Source: Terriglobia bacterium (GTDB lineage Bacteria > Acidobacteriota > Terriglobia > Acidiferrales > UBA7541). From it: 64,000 nt of DNA. The notes below the pieces were generated by a model. The model saw nothing but the letters and a program-made list of their open reading frames with translations, searched no databases and was not told where the DNA came from. The DNA is taken from assembly GCA_020073585.1 (NCBI GenBank), contig JAIQEV010000015.1:1-64000 (forward strand), in the 5' to 3' direction. The position numbers and the translations under genes were made by a program. Numbering within the stretch: position 1 is the stretch's first letter; each line of letters opens with the position of its first letter. Positions 30,001-37,355 of this stretch are shown here, piece by piece.

Positions 30001-30495
30001 GCCCTGATTTGCCAGATTCATCGTTCCGCCGGCCAGCGCACCCACCACCGTGGCGTTCCCGTTCACCGTCAGGTTGCCGCCCAGGTTCAGCGAGAATGCG
30101 CTGATCCCGCCCGTGCTCGACAGGCTGCTGAAGGACGGCGCCGTCGGATCGCTGGGCAGAATCACGTTGGGCATCTGCCGCGTAGTGATACCCGAACCGG
30201 AGATCTCGATCATGTATTTCCCCGGCGCGGCATAGAAATAGTAGTTCCCCAGGCCGTCCGTGGCCGTCGGGTTGGCCAGGGCCTGCGTCAGCGCCGCGTC
30301 GGAATAGATCAGCGCCAGCGGCGTGCACGGCTGCCCCGCCGCGGGCATCGCGCACACCCGCACCGTCGCCCCCGCCAGCGGCAGCCCCCGCGCATTCAGC
30401 ACCAGGTCGTCCTTGCGCGAGCCCTGTGCGTGCACTCCTGGCGCCAGCGGCCACAACAGCAGCGTTATCGTCAGCCAAATCCAGCGAAGCCTCAT
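27088..30495 (-). CDS. Large exported spike/adhesin-like protein
   Basis: 1135 residues from ATG 30495. A clear signal peptide (MRLRWIWLTITLLLWPLAPG, cleavage near VHA-Q) is followed by a carboxypeptidase-regulatory-like beta domain (VLNARGLPLAGATVRVC), then a Gly/Ala/Thr-rich beta-helical region with a tail-spike-like LGGNLTVNGNATVVGALAGG segment, Ig-like repeats and a C-terminal receptor-type domain. Similar exported proteins occur in Acidobacteria. Its place among phage tail genes suggests a spike, but a Sec signal is atypical for a virion protein. Confidence 0.7.
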   Translation of the reverse strand: MRLRWIWLTITLLLWPLAPGVHAQGSRKDDLVLNARGLPLAGATVRVCAMPAAGQPCTPLALIYSDAALTQALANPTATDGLGNYYFYAAPGKYMIEISGSGITTRQMPNVILPSDPTAPSFSSLSSTGGISAFSLNLGGNLTVNGNATVVGALAGGTMNLANQGAAPGAPSAGTVNLYTKSADKRLYYKDDSGTEVGPVSGGGASTGAPNTWTAAQNFDANVANKGPNPWYDITRYGARAVNPAPTTTATMSAGSAAATLAGTSTFQNGDGVVVYGAGATNTLATPGAPTVTPSQDAGPTGIGVVVSSAAAATTYNYQVVAVTKNGAVTAASAVGTTATGATALGDNSVSITSIARSNNTSTVTCAATCSVAVGAIVYVSGTTDTTFTGFFVVASVISGTQFTFTQGYDTRAGASTSATGGTLHWYVCNHVTWTAVTNAWKYYIYGRTGGALALIGVTKVLDPVWDDYGATMEGGTTFPSWVPATPPVSATNEWLSTTIVSGAGTTSVTLANAATNSVAGATFLFDDAPAILAAANAAVAGASYANGTLRIPAPATPSTYYYVNSYLTLPAAVTSVEQNGALAVNETIQISGGLNWTGARGGTLTLPTFAFAATQQINGYGNPLIYNTNGSGIHFDSVYFAGVMGNQQNLMLLDIATNFSCNYCAFVSGNSNNDYMGIGFIVRGDFSFVFRNSVISGGSPFAVGSTLTPGALFRKRIGDGTSGGNFLFENCWVTARGIAQDYTGATSGGNFVQLKYVQAQSLRTPLLMYSGQNFTGQTYLEGVTPADFAAPVVANWSNQQGVQVVNSTGPAGNVGFVTGNLIPALSFFNSAVTATNAGQNREVLINTESAQMNGGPFSSGNPAVVGNFEMRQQMHFPTGNTLFWDGAQMAAPTCAVAAGGSVTVGTWQYFVSPIWQDGGEGILSPASSSCTTSSGNQTINVSWTALTGATGYNLYRGNPGSGSARVNQGPCTGPQFTTTSFSDTFSFTCGTTAPTVAGGGPTSLNQAHVITPQVIIAGETVSAAPRGEENAFLPGALTATWTGATWTIDKAITVTRVEAQAKTAPAGCTTNAVVRVTDGTTPVNVTLSAATNSSGAISQNYAAGAALTIGASTAASGCTTSPADVNVTVQYKMQ

Positions 30496-30530
30496 TGCGT
30501 TTGTCCCTCGCATCCTGCGGATATCCGCCG

Positions 30531-30602
30531 GTAGCACAGGCTTCGGCCTGTGCTCTTTTCTGTCTTCCCGCCTGCGTCACAAACTATAGTCTGTGCTACA
30601 GC
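30531..30602. repeat. inverted pair of palindromes, family B variant
   Basis: GTAGCACAGGCTTCGGCCTG (left) faces AACTATAGTCTGTGCTACAG (right) across a short spacer. This REPIN-like head-to-head arrangement lies between two phage genes and overlaps the 3' end of the gene on the right. Confidence 0.7.
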
Positions 30603-30943
30603 AACTTGCGCGCGGTGATGGCCAATTGCACCACGTCCGTCGTGACGCTGGCAGGATACGCTCCCGCCGTAACCTCCGTCCCGCCGCCGTTGAACGCCTT
30701 CAGCTTCCAGTTGTTCAGCGCGCTTCCGGCCACGGCCACGTAGTAGCCCGCGTTGCCGTTCTGCGATTCCGCGAACGCCTGGATGATCTGCGTGCTCGGA
30801 ATTTTGTCCGCCACCTGCGTAAAGTCCAGGGTGTCCCCGCCCGTCGGGTAATTTCCGGAAAACGTCAGCGTCGCGATGGCATATACGAAATTGTTTGCGC
30901 TGCTGTCCACATTGAGTGGCGTGAGTGAAATCGTAATCGGCAT
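30596..30943 (-). CDS. Small phage structural protein
   Basis: 115 residues with a beta-rich pattern (ITISLTPLNVDSSANNFVYA, LTFSGNYPTGGDTLDFTQVA) resembling small head decoration or tail-tip proteins. ATG 30943 is preceded by a purine-rich GGAG stretch. I do not recognise the exact family. Confidence 0.65.
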   Translation of the reverse strand: MPITISLTPLNVDSSANNFVYAIATLTFSGNYPTGGDTLDFTQVADKIPSTQIIQAFAESQNGNAGYYVAVAGSALNNWKLKAFNGGGTEVTAGAYPASVTTDVVQLAITARKLL

Positions 30944-31095
30944 TGTCCGCTCCAGAAGATGATTTTTGGCCCAGAAAACAGAGAGCGCGCGGAAAGGAAG
31001 AAAACAGCAGTATAAGAATTAAGCGAGTAACCGCCCCACGAACAGGCTTCCGTGCTTCCTTGCGTCTCCGTGCGTTGCGTGTCTCCGTGGCATTC

Positions 31096-31818
31096 CTAAA
31101 AGGGTGTGTAACCCGACCGCGAGGAAAACGGCCTTCGCCGCCGCGCCGTCTGCTGCTCCCGCCGCACCGCCGCCGACACCAGGCTTTCGATCGCGTCGCG
31201 CGCCGCGTCGTCCCACTTCTCCGCCAGCGGCGATCCCCGCGCCCAGCCCGCCAGCGCCGCCGTGCCGTAGGCGATCGCTTCCTGCGCGTTGCGCACCAGC
31301 ACCGGCGAGGTCGCATCCGCCAGGTCCGGGAACGATTTCACGTAGCGCAGGCGCACCTGCGTGTCCTGCGTCGCCCCCAGAAAATAGATGCCGTCGGCGC
31401 GCCATTCCCACACGCTCAGCGTCACGCCCTGGGCTCGCGACGGCAGCCCGCCGTGCCGCGTCAGATCCACCATCTCCACGAAATCGTCCGCGGAGCCGTT
31501 GGCCCGCTCCCACAGCTTGAGCGGCGCCAGCAGGTCCGTCGGCAACTGATTGGGCGGCGCCGTCGCATCGGTGATGGACACCTGCAGCGAGGGATCCGCC
31601 GCGCTCACCGCCGCCACCACCAGTTGCACGTTGTCCGTGAGAAACCCGCCGGCCCCGGCATTGGCCAGCTCGCGCTGCACCGCGCGGTACGCCGAATTGG
31701 CATACGGCAGCAGCACGGCATCCGTAAACAGATTGCCCTGCGCGTCGTTCAGCAGCGACCGCACCAGCGACGTAATCTGCCCAGCAGTGTTATAAGCCGA
31801 CGATCCGACGACTGGCAT
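31096..31818 (-). CDS. Head-tail connector/adaptor-like phage protein
   Basis: 240 residues. The N-terminal helical part (AGQITSLVRSLLNDAQGNLF, AYRAVQRELANAG) and central beta region (LWERANGSADDFVEMVDLTR; WRADGIYFLGA) are typical of head-completion or neck proteins. It lies after the capsid and holin-like genes in the expected place. Its start has a good purine-rich RBS. Assignment is from order and shape. Confidence 0.6.
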   Translation of the reverse strand: MPVVGSSAYNTAGQITSLVRSLLNDAQGNLFTDAVLLPYANSAYRAVQRELANAGAGGFLTDNVQLVVAAVSAADPSLQVSITDATAPPNQLPTDLLAPLKLWERANGSADDFVEMVDLTRHGGLPSRAQGVTLSVWEWRADGIYFLGATQDTQVRLRYVKSFPDLADATSPVLVRNAQEAIAYGTAALAGWARGSPLAEKWDDAARDAIESLVSAAVRREQQTARRRRPFSSRSGYTPF

Positions 31819-31889
31819 AATCTGTCCTTTGCCTCTTGTTGTATCTGTTCAGCACGCGGCCCATTTGCGGTCACAACGTAAAGTGGTGT

Positions 31890-31938
31890 TCACGAGTCAC
31901 CAGTCACGAGTCACTAGTCACGAACCACGAGTCACTCC
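31890..31938. repeat. iterated repeat family A, intergenic copy
   Basis: Head-to-tail copies of CACGAGTCAC-type decamers (variants CCAGTCAC, CTAGTCAC, AACCACGAGTCAC). It overlaps the stop codon of the holin-like gene. Confidence 0.8.
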
Positions 31939-32156
31939 TCGGGCAGCGGCGACTTCTGCAGATACGCCGCCACTCCGATCACCGCATTGATCAGCGCCGC
32001 CGCCGCGCCGATCCGCAGCGTCGCCCCCATCCCCGCCTGCAAATTGAAATGCTGCGGATCGATCCCCACCGCGGCAAACCCCGTCAGCGCCCCGCCCGCA
32101 GCTCCGCTGATCGCCGCCGCCACAATCCCCCGCAGCCAGATCTGTAGTCGTGTCAT
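31932..32156 (-). CDS. Holin-like small membrane protein
   Basis: 74 residues with two membrane segments (about 8-28 and 44-64) and the motif GIDPQHFNLQAG in the loop, resembling phage holin-type proteins of the form AAISGAAGGALTGFAAVGID. It would permit murein hydrolase escape or act in membrane lesion formation. It is separated from the other lysis genes by 12 kb, which is unusual. Confidence 0.65.
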   Translation of the reverse strand: MTRLQIWLRGIVAAAISGAAGGALTGFAAVGIDPQHFNLQAGMGATLRIGAAAALINAVIGVAAYLQKSPLPEE

Positions 32157-32177
32157 GGTGTTCAGGATCCAGCCTGA

Positions 32178-32253
32178 TGTAGCGCGGGGCGCCAGCCCCG
32201 CGGCAGTTTCTTTCTTTTGCGTTACCCCGCAGGGCTTCGCCCTGCGCTACAGC
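32178..32253. repeat. REPIN-like inverted pair, family B
   Basis: TGTAGCGCGGGGCGCCAGCC plus a reverse copy CAGGGCTTCGCCCTGCGCTA flank about 20 bases of T-rich sequence. The TAG of the left-facing gene ending at 32247 is part of the right element. Confidence 0.85.
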
Positions 32254-32852
32254 ACCGTCACGAACGGTTGCTTGTGAAACGCCGGCGCCGCATCGTCCAG
32301 CAGGTCGTACGCCCACTCCCCGTACTCCCGGTCCTCGCGCCTCTCCCGTTCATACAGCGCCGCGCGCCGCAGGATCCGCGCCTGCCCCCGCGACCACTCG
32401 ATCGCCCGCGCAATCCGCTCCGCCGCCGTCGCCGTCAGTTGTACGAACTCGCCCCGCGGCCCTTGCAGCGTAAAACAGTGCTCGTACTCGCCCCGCGAAG
32501 GATACGGCCCCAGCGCCGCCACGCTGCGCCCGTCCGCAATCTCCGCCGTCTGCGCGTACCAGGCCCGCGGTGACCCGTACACCTCCGGCGCCACCCAGCG
32601 CTCGATGTGCCAGCGGTTCACTGCCGGGTACTTCGGCTCCCGCCGCAGCTCCACCACTTCCCGCAACAGCGTGCCCGTCTCCGGATCGCGCTCCTCGAAC
32701 TTCCCGCCAATCCACGCCAGCCGGTTCCAGCCCCACACCGCCCGGTAATTCGCGGCGCCAAAGCGGTTCACGCCCCCGGTCAGCAACAGCCGCCGCGCCA
32801 CCGCCTCCGGCGTGTCGTGCGTTTCCCGCAGAATGAGAATCCTCGTTGGCAT
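32247..32852 (-). CDS. Phage protein of unknown function, downstream of the capsid gene
   Basis: 201 residues from ATG 32852, charged and helical in its C-terminal half (RIARAIEWSRGQARILRRAA, YERERREDREYGEWA). The N-terminal part (TRILILRETHDTPEAVARRL) is beta-alpha. No family is recognised. It lies between the capsid and holin-like genes and ends with a stop codon contributed by a family B palindrome. Confidence 0.65.
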   Translation of the reverse strand: MPTRILILRETHDTPEAVARRLLLTGGVNRFGAANYRAVWGWNRLAWIGGKFEERDPETGTLLREVVELRREPKYPAVNRWHIERWVAPEVYGSPRAWYAQTAEIADGRSVAALGPYPSRGEYEHCFTLQGPRGEFVQLTATAAERIARAIEWSRGQARILRRAALYERERREDREYGEWAYDLLDDAAPAFHKQPFVTVL

Positions 32853-32867
32853 CGACACTCGTACCTT

Positions 32868-32943
32868 GTGACCGGTGACTCGTGAAAACCTGCGCCGTTT
32901 CATGCGATTTCCACGAGTCACCAACCACGAGTCACAAGTCACG
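32868..32943. repeat. iterated repeat family A, two clusters upstream of the gene 32247-32852
   Basis: GTGACCGGTGACTCGTG at 32868-32884 and CCACGAGTCACCAACCACGA at 32911-32930 continuing to 32943, inverted relative to each other. They fill the gap after the capsid gene. Confidence 0.75.
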
Positions 32944-32948
32944 CCCTA

Positions 32949-34205
32949 TTAGTACCCGCTCGGCCGCGCCAGCGTGTCGATGTACGCGCCGGAGCGCGGG
33001 CTGTCCGACCACACTTGCATCGCCAAATCGAAGTAGAAGATATACGACGCCGCGAGCCCGCCGCTGGCCCCGTAGATCGGAAACACCGTGTTGCCGTTGA
33101 CCTCGAAGAAGTCAATGTCCTTCAGCACGGCGCGGCCCCAGTGCGAGAGGTCCAGGAAGTCCACGCGCGTCTGATCGGCGTTCACGCTGGACTTGATCGG
33201 GATCCCACTCATCGTCTTGCGCCCGCTGAAGAGCAGATCCAGGTCGTTGCCGTCGCGCCCGCCGCCTTCCTTGATGATCTGGCTGACGGTGATCCCCAGG
33301 TTCTCCCAGGCGTGCTCCTGCTCCACCGCCATGTAGGCGATGAGCTTGCCCAGGTGGTTGATGCCCAGGGCCTTGCGTACCTTGTTGATGGCCAGGCGCA
33401 CGTTGGCCGGTGTCAGCGCGGCGTTGCCCGCATTGACGCGCGGCGTGGCCAGCTGCACCGGATAGGTCGCGCGGTTCAGGTTCAGCCACGTTCCGGTCGT
33501 CGCGTTGTTCTGGTGATACTTGATGCCGAACAGCGACACCGGGCTCGCCCCGCTCAGCCCGTCGTGCACCAGCACGTCGCCCACCACCAGCCCGCCCGGG
33601 TTGGCGTCCAGAGTGATCGTCTGCGTCGCGCTGATGGGGTCTGCCGCGGTCACGTTGGCCGTGCCGCGGTTGGTCGTCAGCGTCGTGTCGTATGCCTGGA
33701 CCGTTTGCCCGACGTAGACCAGCGCGGCGCCGCTGGGCACGCTCATCGTCAGCGTCGTGCCGTTGATCGCGCTGATCGTGCCCAGCACGCCGTTCCCGCC
33801 GGTCTGCATCAGCTTGTCGAGGAACGACCGGAACTGCTTCATCCCGTTGGCCACCTCGCGCTTGGCCGCGTTTTCCACCGCCCGCTCACGGCCCGCCGTC
33901 GCGTACTCCACCAGCTTCGTGATTTCAATCGCGAAGCGGAAGAAGATCGGCGAAATGGTGGCCACGTCGTACTGCGTTCCGGAGCCGCGGCCCAGGTCGC
34001 CGCCGTCCGCGTTGTAGCTGCCCGCCTTGCCGCCCGGGTTCACCTGCAGCGGCAGGCGCATCGCGCGGTTGGAAATCTTCTCCACATCGCCGCGCTGCTG
34101 GATCATCGTAAGCAGAATGTCGTCGCGCTCGTAGAGCAGAGGCACCTTGTCGCGCACCTTCTCGAGCTGCAGCGCGACGACGTTCGCGTTGTTCTGTGCT
34201 GGCAT
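32949..34205 (-). CDS. Major capsid protein-like
   Basis: 418 residues. The order (portal, scaffold, then this) and the sequence support an HK97-fold capsid: DVEKISNRAMRLPLQVNPGG N-terminal arm, an extended E-loop-like central segment with VGQTVQAYDTTL, and a C-terminal A-domain with AYMAVEQEHAWENLGITVSQ and FEVNGNTVFPIYG. The start ATG 34205 has a strong AAGGAG RBS. It assembles the procapsid with the scaffold protein encoded upstream. Confidence 0.8.
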   Translation of the reverse strand: MPAQNNANVVALQLEKVRDKVPLLYERDDILLTMIQQRGDVEKISNRAMRLPLQVNPGGKAGSYNADGGDLGRGSGTQYDVATISPIFFRFAIEITKLVEYATAGRERAVENAAKREVANGMKQFRSFLDKLMQTGGNGVLGTISAINGTTLTMSVPSGAALVYVGQTVQAYDTTLTTNRGTANVTAADPISATQTITLDANPGGLVVGDVLVHDGLSGASPVSLFGIKYHQNNATTGTWLNLNRATYPVQLATPRVNAGNAALTPANVRLAINKVRKALGINHLGKLIAYMAVEQEHAWENLGITVSQIIKEGGGRDGNDLDLLFSGRKTMSGIPIKSSVNADQTRVDFLDLSHWGRAVLKDIDFFEVNGNTVFPIYGASGGLAASYIFYFDLAMQVWSDSPRSGAYIDTLARPSGY

Positions 34206-34419
34206 TCGTTTTTCTCCTTAGAATTGCTGCCTGATCGAAGGACATCCGGGGAACTGCTTCTGCATACAGCGGGGGAAACACTGCACTAACAAGATGCTGC
34301 AAAAGGGTACGCGGGAGAAAGCAAGAGAGCCGCAACGCCCCACGCCGGCTCCGCGCCAGCGATTCCGCGCCTCCGGCGCTTCCCTGCTTTTCGGCTCTTT
34401 TACTGCTGCATTTCTTCTC

Positions 34420-35883
34420 TTACATCTCCAGGATCTGTTCGTCGCTCATCTTGCGGTAATCCACGCCTCGCGCCCGGGTCGCGCCGGCGTCCCGCTGACG
34501 GTTGGGCCGCTCCGGGCTGCCGCGCAAACCCGTGGCCGCTTCCGCTCCGGCCCGGCTCCGGGAATTCGCCGGCGCCACATCCGTCCGCGCCGCAGCCGCA
34601 TCCCCCCGCCCGCCCCGCGCGCGATGCGCCGCCAGCGCCGTCTGCGTCCACTCCTGCAGCACGCGCCGCGCCGCTCCCGGCACCAGTTGCCGCGCCCGCT
34701 CCCCGATCAGCCGCACCACCTGCCCGCGCGCCTCTTCATCCAGCCGCGGCCCCTGCGCCCCCGCGCCGCCCAGCACCCGCGCCACCTGCTCGCCCAGTTG
34801 CCGGTCGCTGCGCAGCCCCGCCTCCACCTCTTCCCGGATCGCCGCGCTCAGCCGCTCCTGCACCGATCCCCGCCCGGATGCTACAGCGCCGCGCGAAGCT
34901 TGTCCCGTCCTCCCCGCATCTCCGCCGGTTTCGGCGTAAGGCAAGGCCCGCTCAATCGTCCGCGCAATCTCCCCGCCCACCTCGCGGTTCAAATCCTCGT
35001 TCGCCGCCCGCTCAAACGCCGCATACCGCGCCACGCCTTCTTCGGTCATTCCCAGCGCGGGGCCGCCGCTCTTGCGGCCCGCAGTCAAGGAATCTCTCTG
35101 CCGTGACTCGTGACTAGTGACTGGTGACTCGTGGGGAACGCCGGTAACGGCAGCCGGCACGACATTCTTCTCTCCGTGACTCTGTGCCGGCGCCTGCCCC
35201 GACCCAGTCGGGGTGGCTTTTTGAAGAATTTTCACTCCCGCCGCCACCATCTCCCGGAACGCCGCCGGATCTTCCCGCAGCAGCGTCTGCGCCAGCTCCT
35301 CCCGCGCCGCCGCCGCTTCCTCCGGCCGCCCGCCGCTGGCCCCGAAATACAAGCGGTCGATCGTCTCCAACTGCCGCGCCCGTTCCGCCGCCGCCCGCCC
35401 CTCGTTCACCCCGCCCGGGTAGATCTCCTTGAGCTGCCGCGCTTCCTCAGGCGTCGCAAACGCCGCGCGGTACGCCGCCGCCTCCTGCCGCGCCTTCTGC
35501 GCCCCTTCCCAGAACTCCCGCGCCTCCGCCCCGCGCTCCGGATCGCTCATCGCCCGCGCCAGCCACTCCGGCGCGTGCCCCGTTTCTTGCCTCGCCGCCG
35601 GCCCTTGCTCGCCAGCCTGCGCTGCCCCATCGGCCGCATCTGTAGCGCGGGGCGCCAGCCCCGCGGCATTTTCCGCTCGCGGATTCTCCTCCCCGCGACC
35701 AGCACCACCCGCAGGGCTATCGCCCTGCGCTACACGCCCGCCGCGCCCCGCCCCCTCTTCCCCGCTCGCGTCTCCTTCCGGCTCCATCTCCAGGATCTGC
35801 TCGTCGCTCATCGCGTACAGCACATCCCCCACGGCCGCATGCCCGTTCGTCCCCGTGGTGTTTGTTGGTTCCAGAGAATTCAT
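34420..35883 (-). CDS. Scaffold protein with embedded repeats
   Basis: 487 residues, acidic and Ala/Arg/Glu-rich, with long helices (EEARQLKEIYPGGVNEGRAA; VARVLGGAGAQGPRLDEEAR), typical of phage capsid-assembly scaffolds, located between portal and capsid. The nonapeptide MSDEQILEM occurs near the N-terminus (about residues 25-33) and again as the last nine residues. Family A, B and D repeats lie in frame within it. ATG 35883 has a GAGGCGAGG RBS and follows the cassette terminator at 35901-35928. Confidence 0.75.
   Translation of the reverse strand: MNSLEPTNTTGTNGHAAVGDVLYAMSDEQILEMEPEGDASGEEGAGRGGRVAQGDSPAGGAGRGEENPRAENAAGLAPRATDAADGAAQAGEQGPAARQETGHAPEWLARAMSDPERGAEAREFWEGAQKARQEAAAYRAAFATPEEARQLKEIYPGGVNEGRAAAERARQLETIDRLYFGASGGRPEEAAAAREELAQTLLREDPAAFREMVAAGVKILQKATPTGSGQAPAQSHGEKNVVPAAVTGVPHESPVTSHESRQRDSLTAGRKSGGPALGMTEEGVARYAAFERAANEDLNREVGGEIARTIERALPYAETGGDAGRTGQASRGAVASGRGSVQERLSAAIREEVEAGLRSDRQLGEQVARVLGGAGAQGPRLDEEARGQVVRLIGERARQLVPGAARRVLQEWTQTALAAHRARGGRGDAAAARTDVAPANSRSRAGAEAATGLRGSPERPNRQRDAGATRARGVDYRKMSDEQILEM
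35102..35135. repeat. iterated repeat family A in the scaffold gene
   Basis: CGTGACTCGTGACTAGTGAC followed by TGGTGACTCGTGGGG. Translated on the minus strand it reads HESPVTSHESR, and the frame remains open. Confidence 0.85.
35173..35218. repeat. palindromic repeat family D in the scaffold gene
   Basis: GCCCCGACCCAGTCGGGGTG hairpin with a conserved flank (TCTGTGCCGGCGCCT). It is nearly identical to 39275-39321 in the portal gene. Both translate to ATPTGSGQAPA. Confidence 0.85.
35641..35735. repeat. REPIN-like inverted pair, family B, in the scaffold gene
   Basis: TGTAGCGCGGGGCGCCAGCC (35641 onward) and the inverted CGCAGGGCTATCGCCCTGCG (ending 35735) are placed like the pair at 32178-32253. 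Both arms are translated without a stop. Confidence 0.85.
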
Positions 35884-35900
35884 AGCCTCGCCTCAAAATG

Positions 35901-35928
35901 AAAAAACCCCGATTTCTCAGGGCTTTTC
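35901..35928 (-). terminator. intrinsic terminator of the protease cassette
   Basis: On the minus strand a stem AAAAGCCCTG / CGGGGTTTTT with a six-base loop ends in a T-run, 28 bases past the 328-residue gene. Confidence 0.8.
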
Positions 35929-35955
35929 ATGACAACTCAATTCGTCGCGACTGTT

Positions 35956-36942
35956 TTACCCCGGCTCAGGATTTGGAGGCGCTGGCTGTGCGGGCTGCTG
36001 TGGGGGCACGGGGCCCAGCTGCAGATTAACCACCTGTTGAATTTGGAATCGCCGCCGAAATGCCACTCCGTAGGCATTCTCAAAAAACTTAGCAGTGTCG
36101 GTATTGTCCACGAACCATTCGACCTCCGCCCACAGTTGCGAAAACATATCTCGCAGCTCAGCGGCTTCTCGGAGATCGACCACGTGAAGTTTCAGGTGGT
36201 TCTTCAAGGTGTCGATTGTTATGGGCCTTCCGTGGGAGAGGCGGTCTCGATGAGTTGAAAGGTACTTCGTAATCCTGGTGGCCTTCTCGCCAGCTCTCGC
36301 GTCTCCTTTGAACATGTAGGACTTCAACCAACTCCTGACTAATGTTTTCGACAGTTTGTCGGCATTCTCGCAGATCTCAAACAAGTGCAAATCTAGCTTG
36401 TTGAGCAGTGGAAGATACACGCCTAACGCATCAGGATTCTTTTTGATCTCGTCTTTGGCCTTCCGGAATCCATCTAGGACAGCTTGCGTGGGCACCGCAA
36501 TCGATTGCCCCGTTTGCGGGTCACGATAAACGATTTGCGGATCGATAGGTCCAAGTGCTGACGTATCGTCAAGAACAAGTTGGTCCCCGGACATGGCAAG
36601 CATGGTAGCCGCACTGAATGCGCTATGAAGAACCACAAACCGCACACTGTCAAACCGTGCTCGCAGCAAAGAGACTATTCGCTCGGTTGCTTCCGCGAGG
36701 CCTCCAGGGCTATGCAGCAGAATGTCGAGTGCTTTTCCAGGAACTGTCCTAGTAAGCTCGGAAAAGGGAGTGACATCTGTATTGTCGATACTGTTGGGTA
36801 TGTTGGGGTGATTAAAATTCGCAGCGTAAACGACTATCGGGCGACCTGTTGCTTGCTCAATTGCCCTTAACAGAGCAATGCGTCTCTCAAATCGTTCTTG
36901 ACCTTGACCGGGATTAGCGATCAGTTCGTGATACCGCGCCAT
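35956..36942 (-). CDS. Serine-dehydrogenase-proteinase/ClpP-fold protease-like protein
   Basis: 328 residues of the SDH-proteinase type (ClpP/crotonase fold). Visible motifs are the oxyanion strand LLHSPGG (75-81), the nucleophile region HSAFSAATMLAMSGD with candidate Ser110, and SALGPIDPQ (128-136). The C-terminus is Pro-rich and disordered. Its position between portal and scaffold is where a prohead protease is expected in tailed phages, but its lower GC content and own promoter and terminator mark it as an insertion. It overlaps the small partner gene by 29 bases. The role is uncertain: capsid maturation, cargo enzyme or phage-competition function. Confidence 0.75.
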   Translation of the reverse strand: MARYHELIANPGQGQERFERRIALLRAIEQATGRPIVVYAANFNHPNIPNSIDNTDVTPFSELTRTVPGKALDILLHSPGGLAEATERIVSLLRARFDSVRFVVLHSAFSAATMLAMSGDQLVLDDTSALGPIDPQIVYRDPQTGQSIAVPTQAVLDGFRKAKDEIKKNPDALGVYLPLLNKLDLHLFEICENADKLSKTLVRSWLKSYMFKGDARAGEKATRITKYLSTHRDRLSHGRPITIDTLKNHLKLHVVDLREAAELRDMFSQLWAEVEWFVDNTDTAKFFENAYGVAFRRRFQIQQVVNLQLGPVPPQQPAQPAPPNPEPG

Positions 36943-37144
36943 TCAGTTCAACCTCAGCGGTCGAGCCAACGGCCAGATCACGAACAATCCGTTGGGTGCC
37001 AGTCAGGCGCAGGAAATTACCAAATGTCTCCTGCGCCTTCTTCATGCGCGAGAAATACTCCACTACTTCGGGATGCGCATTCAGATAGGCTTGCAACTCT
37101 CTCTCCGTCACGATCTCGCGGGGCAATCGGTCCCTGAGGCTCAT
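36914..37144 (-). CDS. Small partner protein of the protease cassette
   Basis: 76 residues from ATG 37144, preceded by a purine-rich GGAG (TTGGAGAGAA on the plus strand reads as RBS in reverse). It is predominantly helical and charged (RLPREIVTERELQAYLNAHP; YFSRMKKAQETFGN). Its 3' end overlaps the protease gene, implying co-translation. The family is not recognised; it may be an inhibitor, adaptor or substrate of the protease. Confidence 0.6.
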   Translation of the reverse strand: MSLRDRLPREIVTERELQAYLNAHPEVVEYFSRMKKAQETFGNFLRLTGTQRIVRDLAVGSTAEVELNGAVSRTDR

Positions 37145-37230
37145 TTGAGAAACCTCCCTTGGAGAGAATACCCTCAAACGAAAGAAAACTGGCCGGGCTC
37201 AGGGCAATGTTCCTACCCTGCACCTGTCCC

Positions 37231-37259
37231 ATAGTACAGATAGCATATGGATTGGTCAA
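37231..37259 (-). promoter_or_regulatory. promoter of the protease cassette
   Basis: TTGACC (37259-37254) and TACTAT (37236-37231) on the minus strand, with an exact 17-base spacer. Confidence 0.7.
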
Positions 37260-37355
37260 ATGCAGAGCTCGGTGGACGTCCCTCCTTAGGTAATCGGCTC
37301 ATCCATGACTCAACAGCCTGAATTACAACGATTTCATGTTTTGCGTTACGGCCCA

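Noticed and set aside
23358-30495. Possible diversity-generating retroelement acting on the tail or spike proteins
   Set aside because: No reverse transcriptase gene and no template/variable repeat pair with adenine-specific differences was seen.
31890-31938. Direct repeats resembling a CRISPR array
   Set aside because: The family A repeats are about ten bases long and contiguous, with no spacer-size unique segments and no cas genes in the window.
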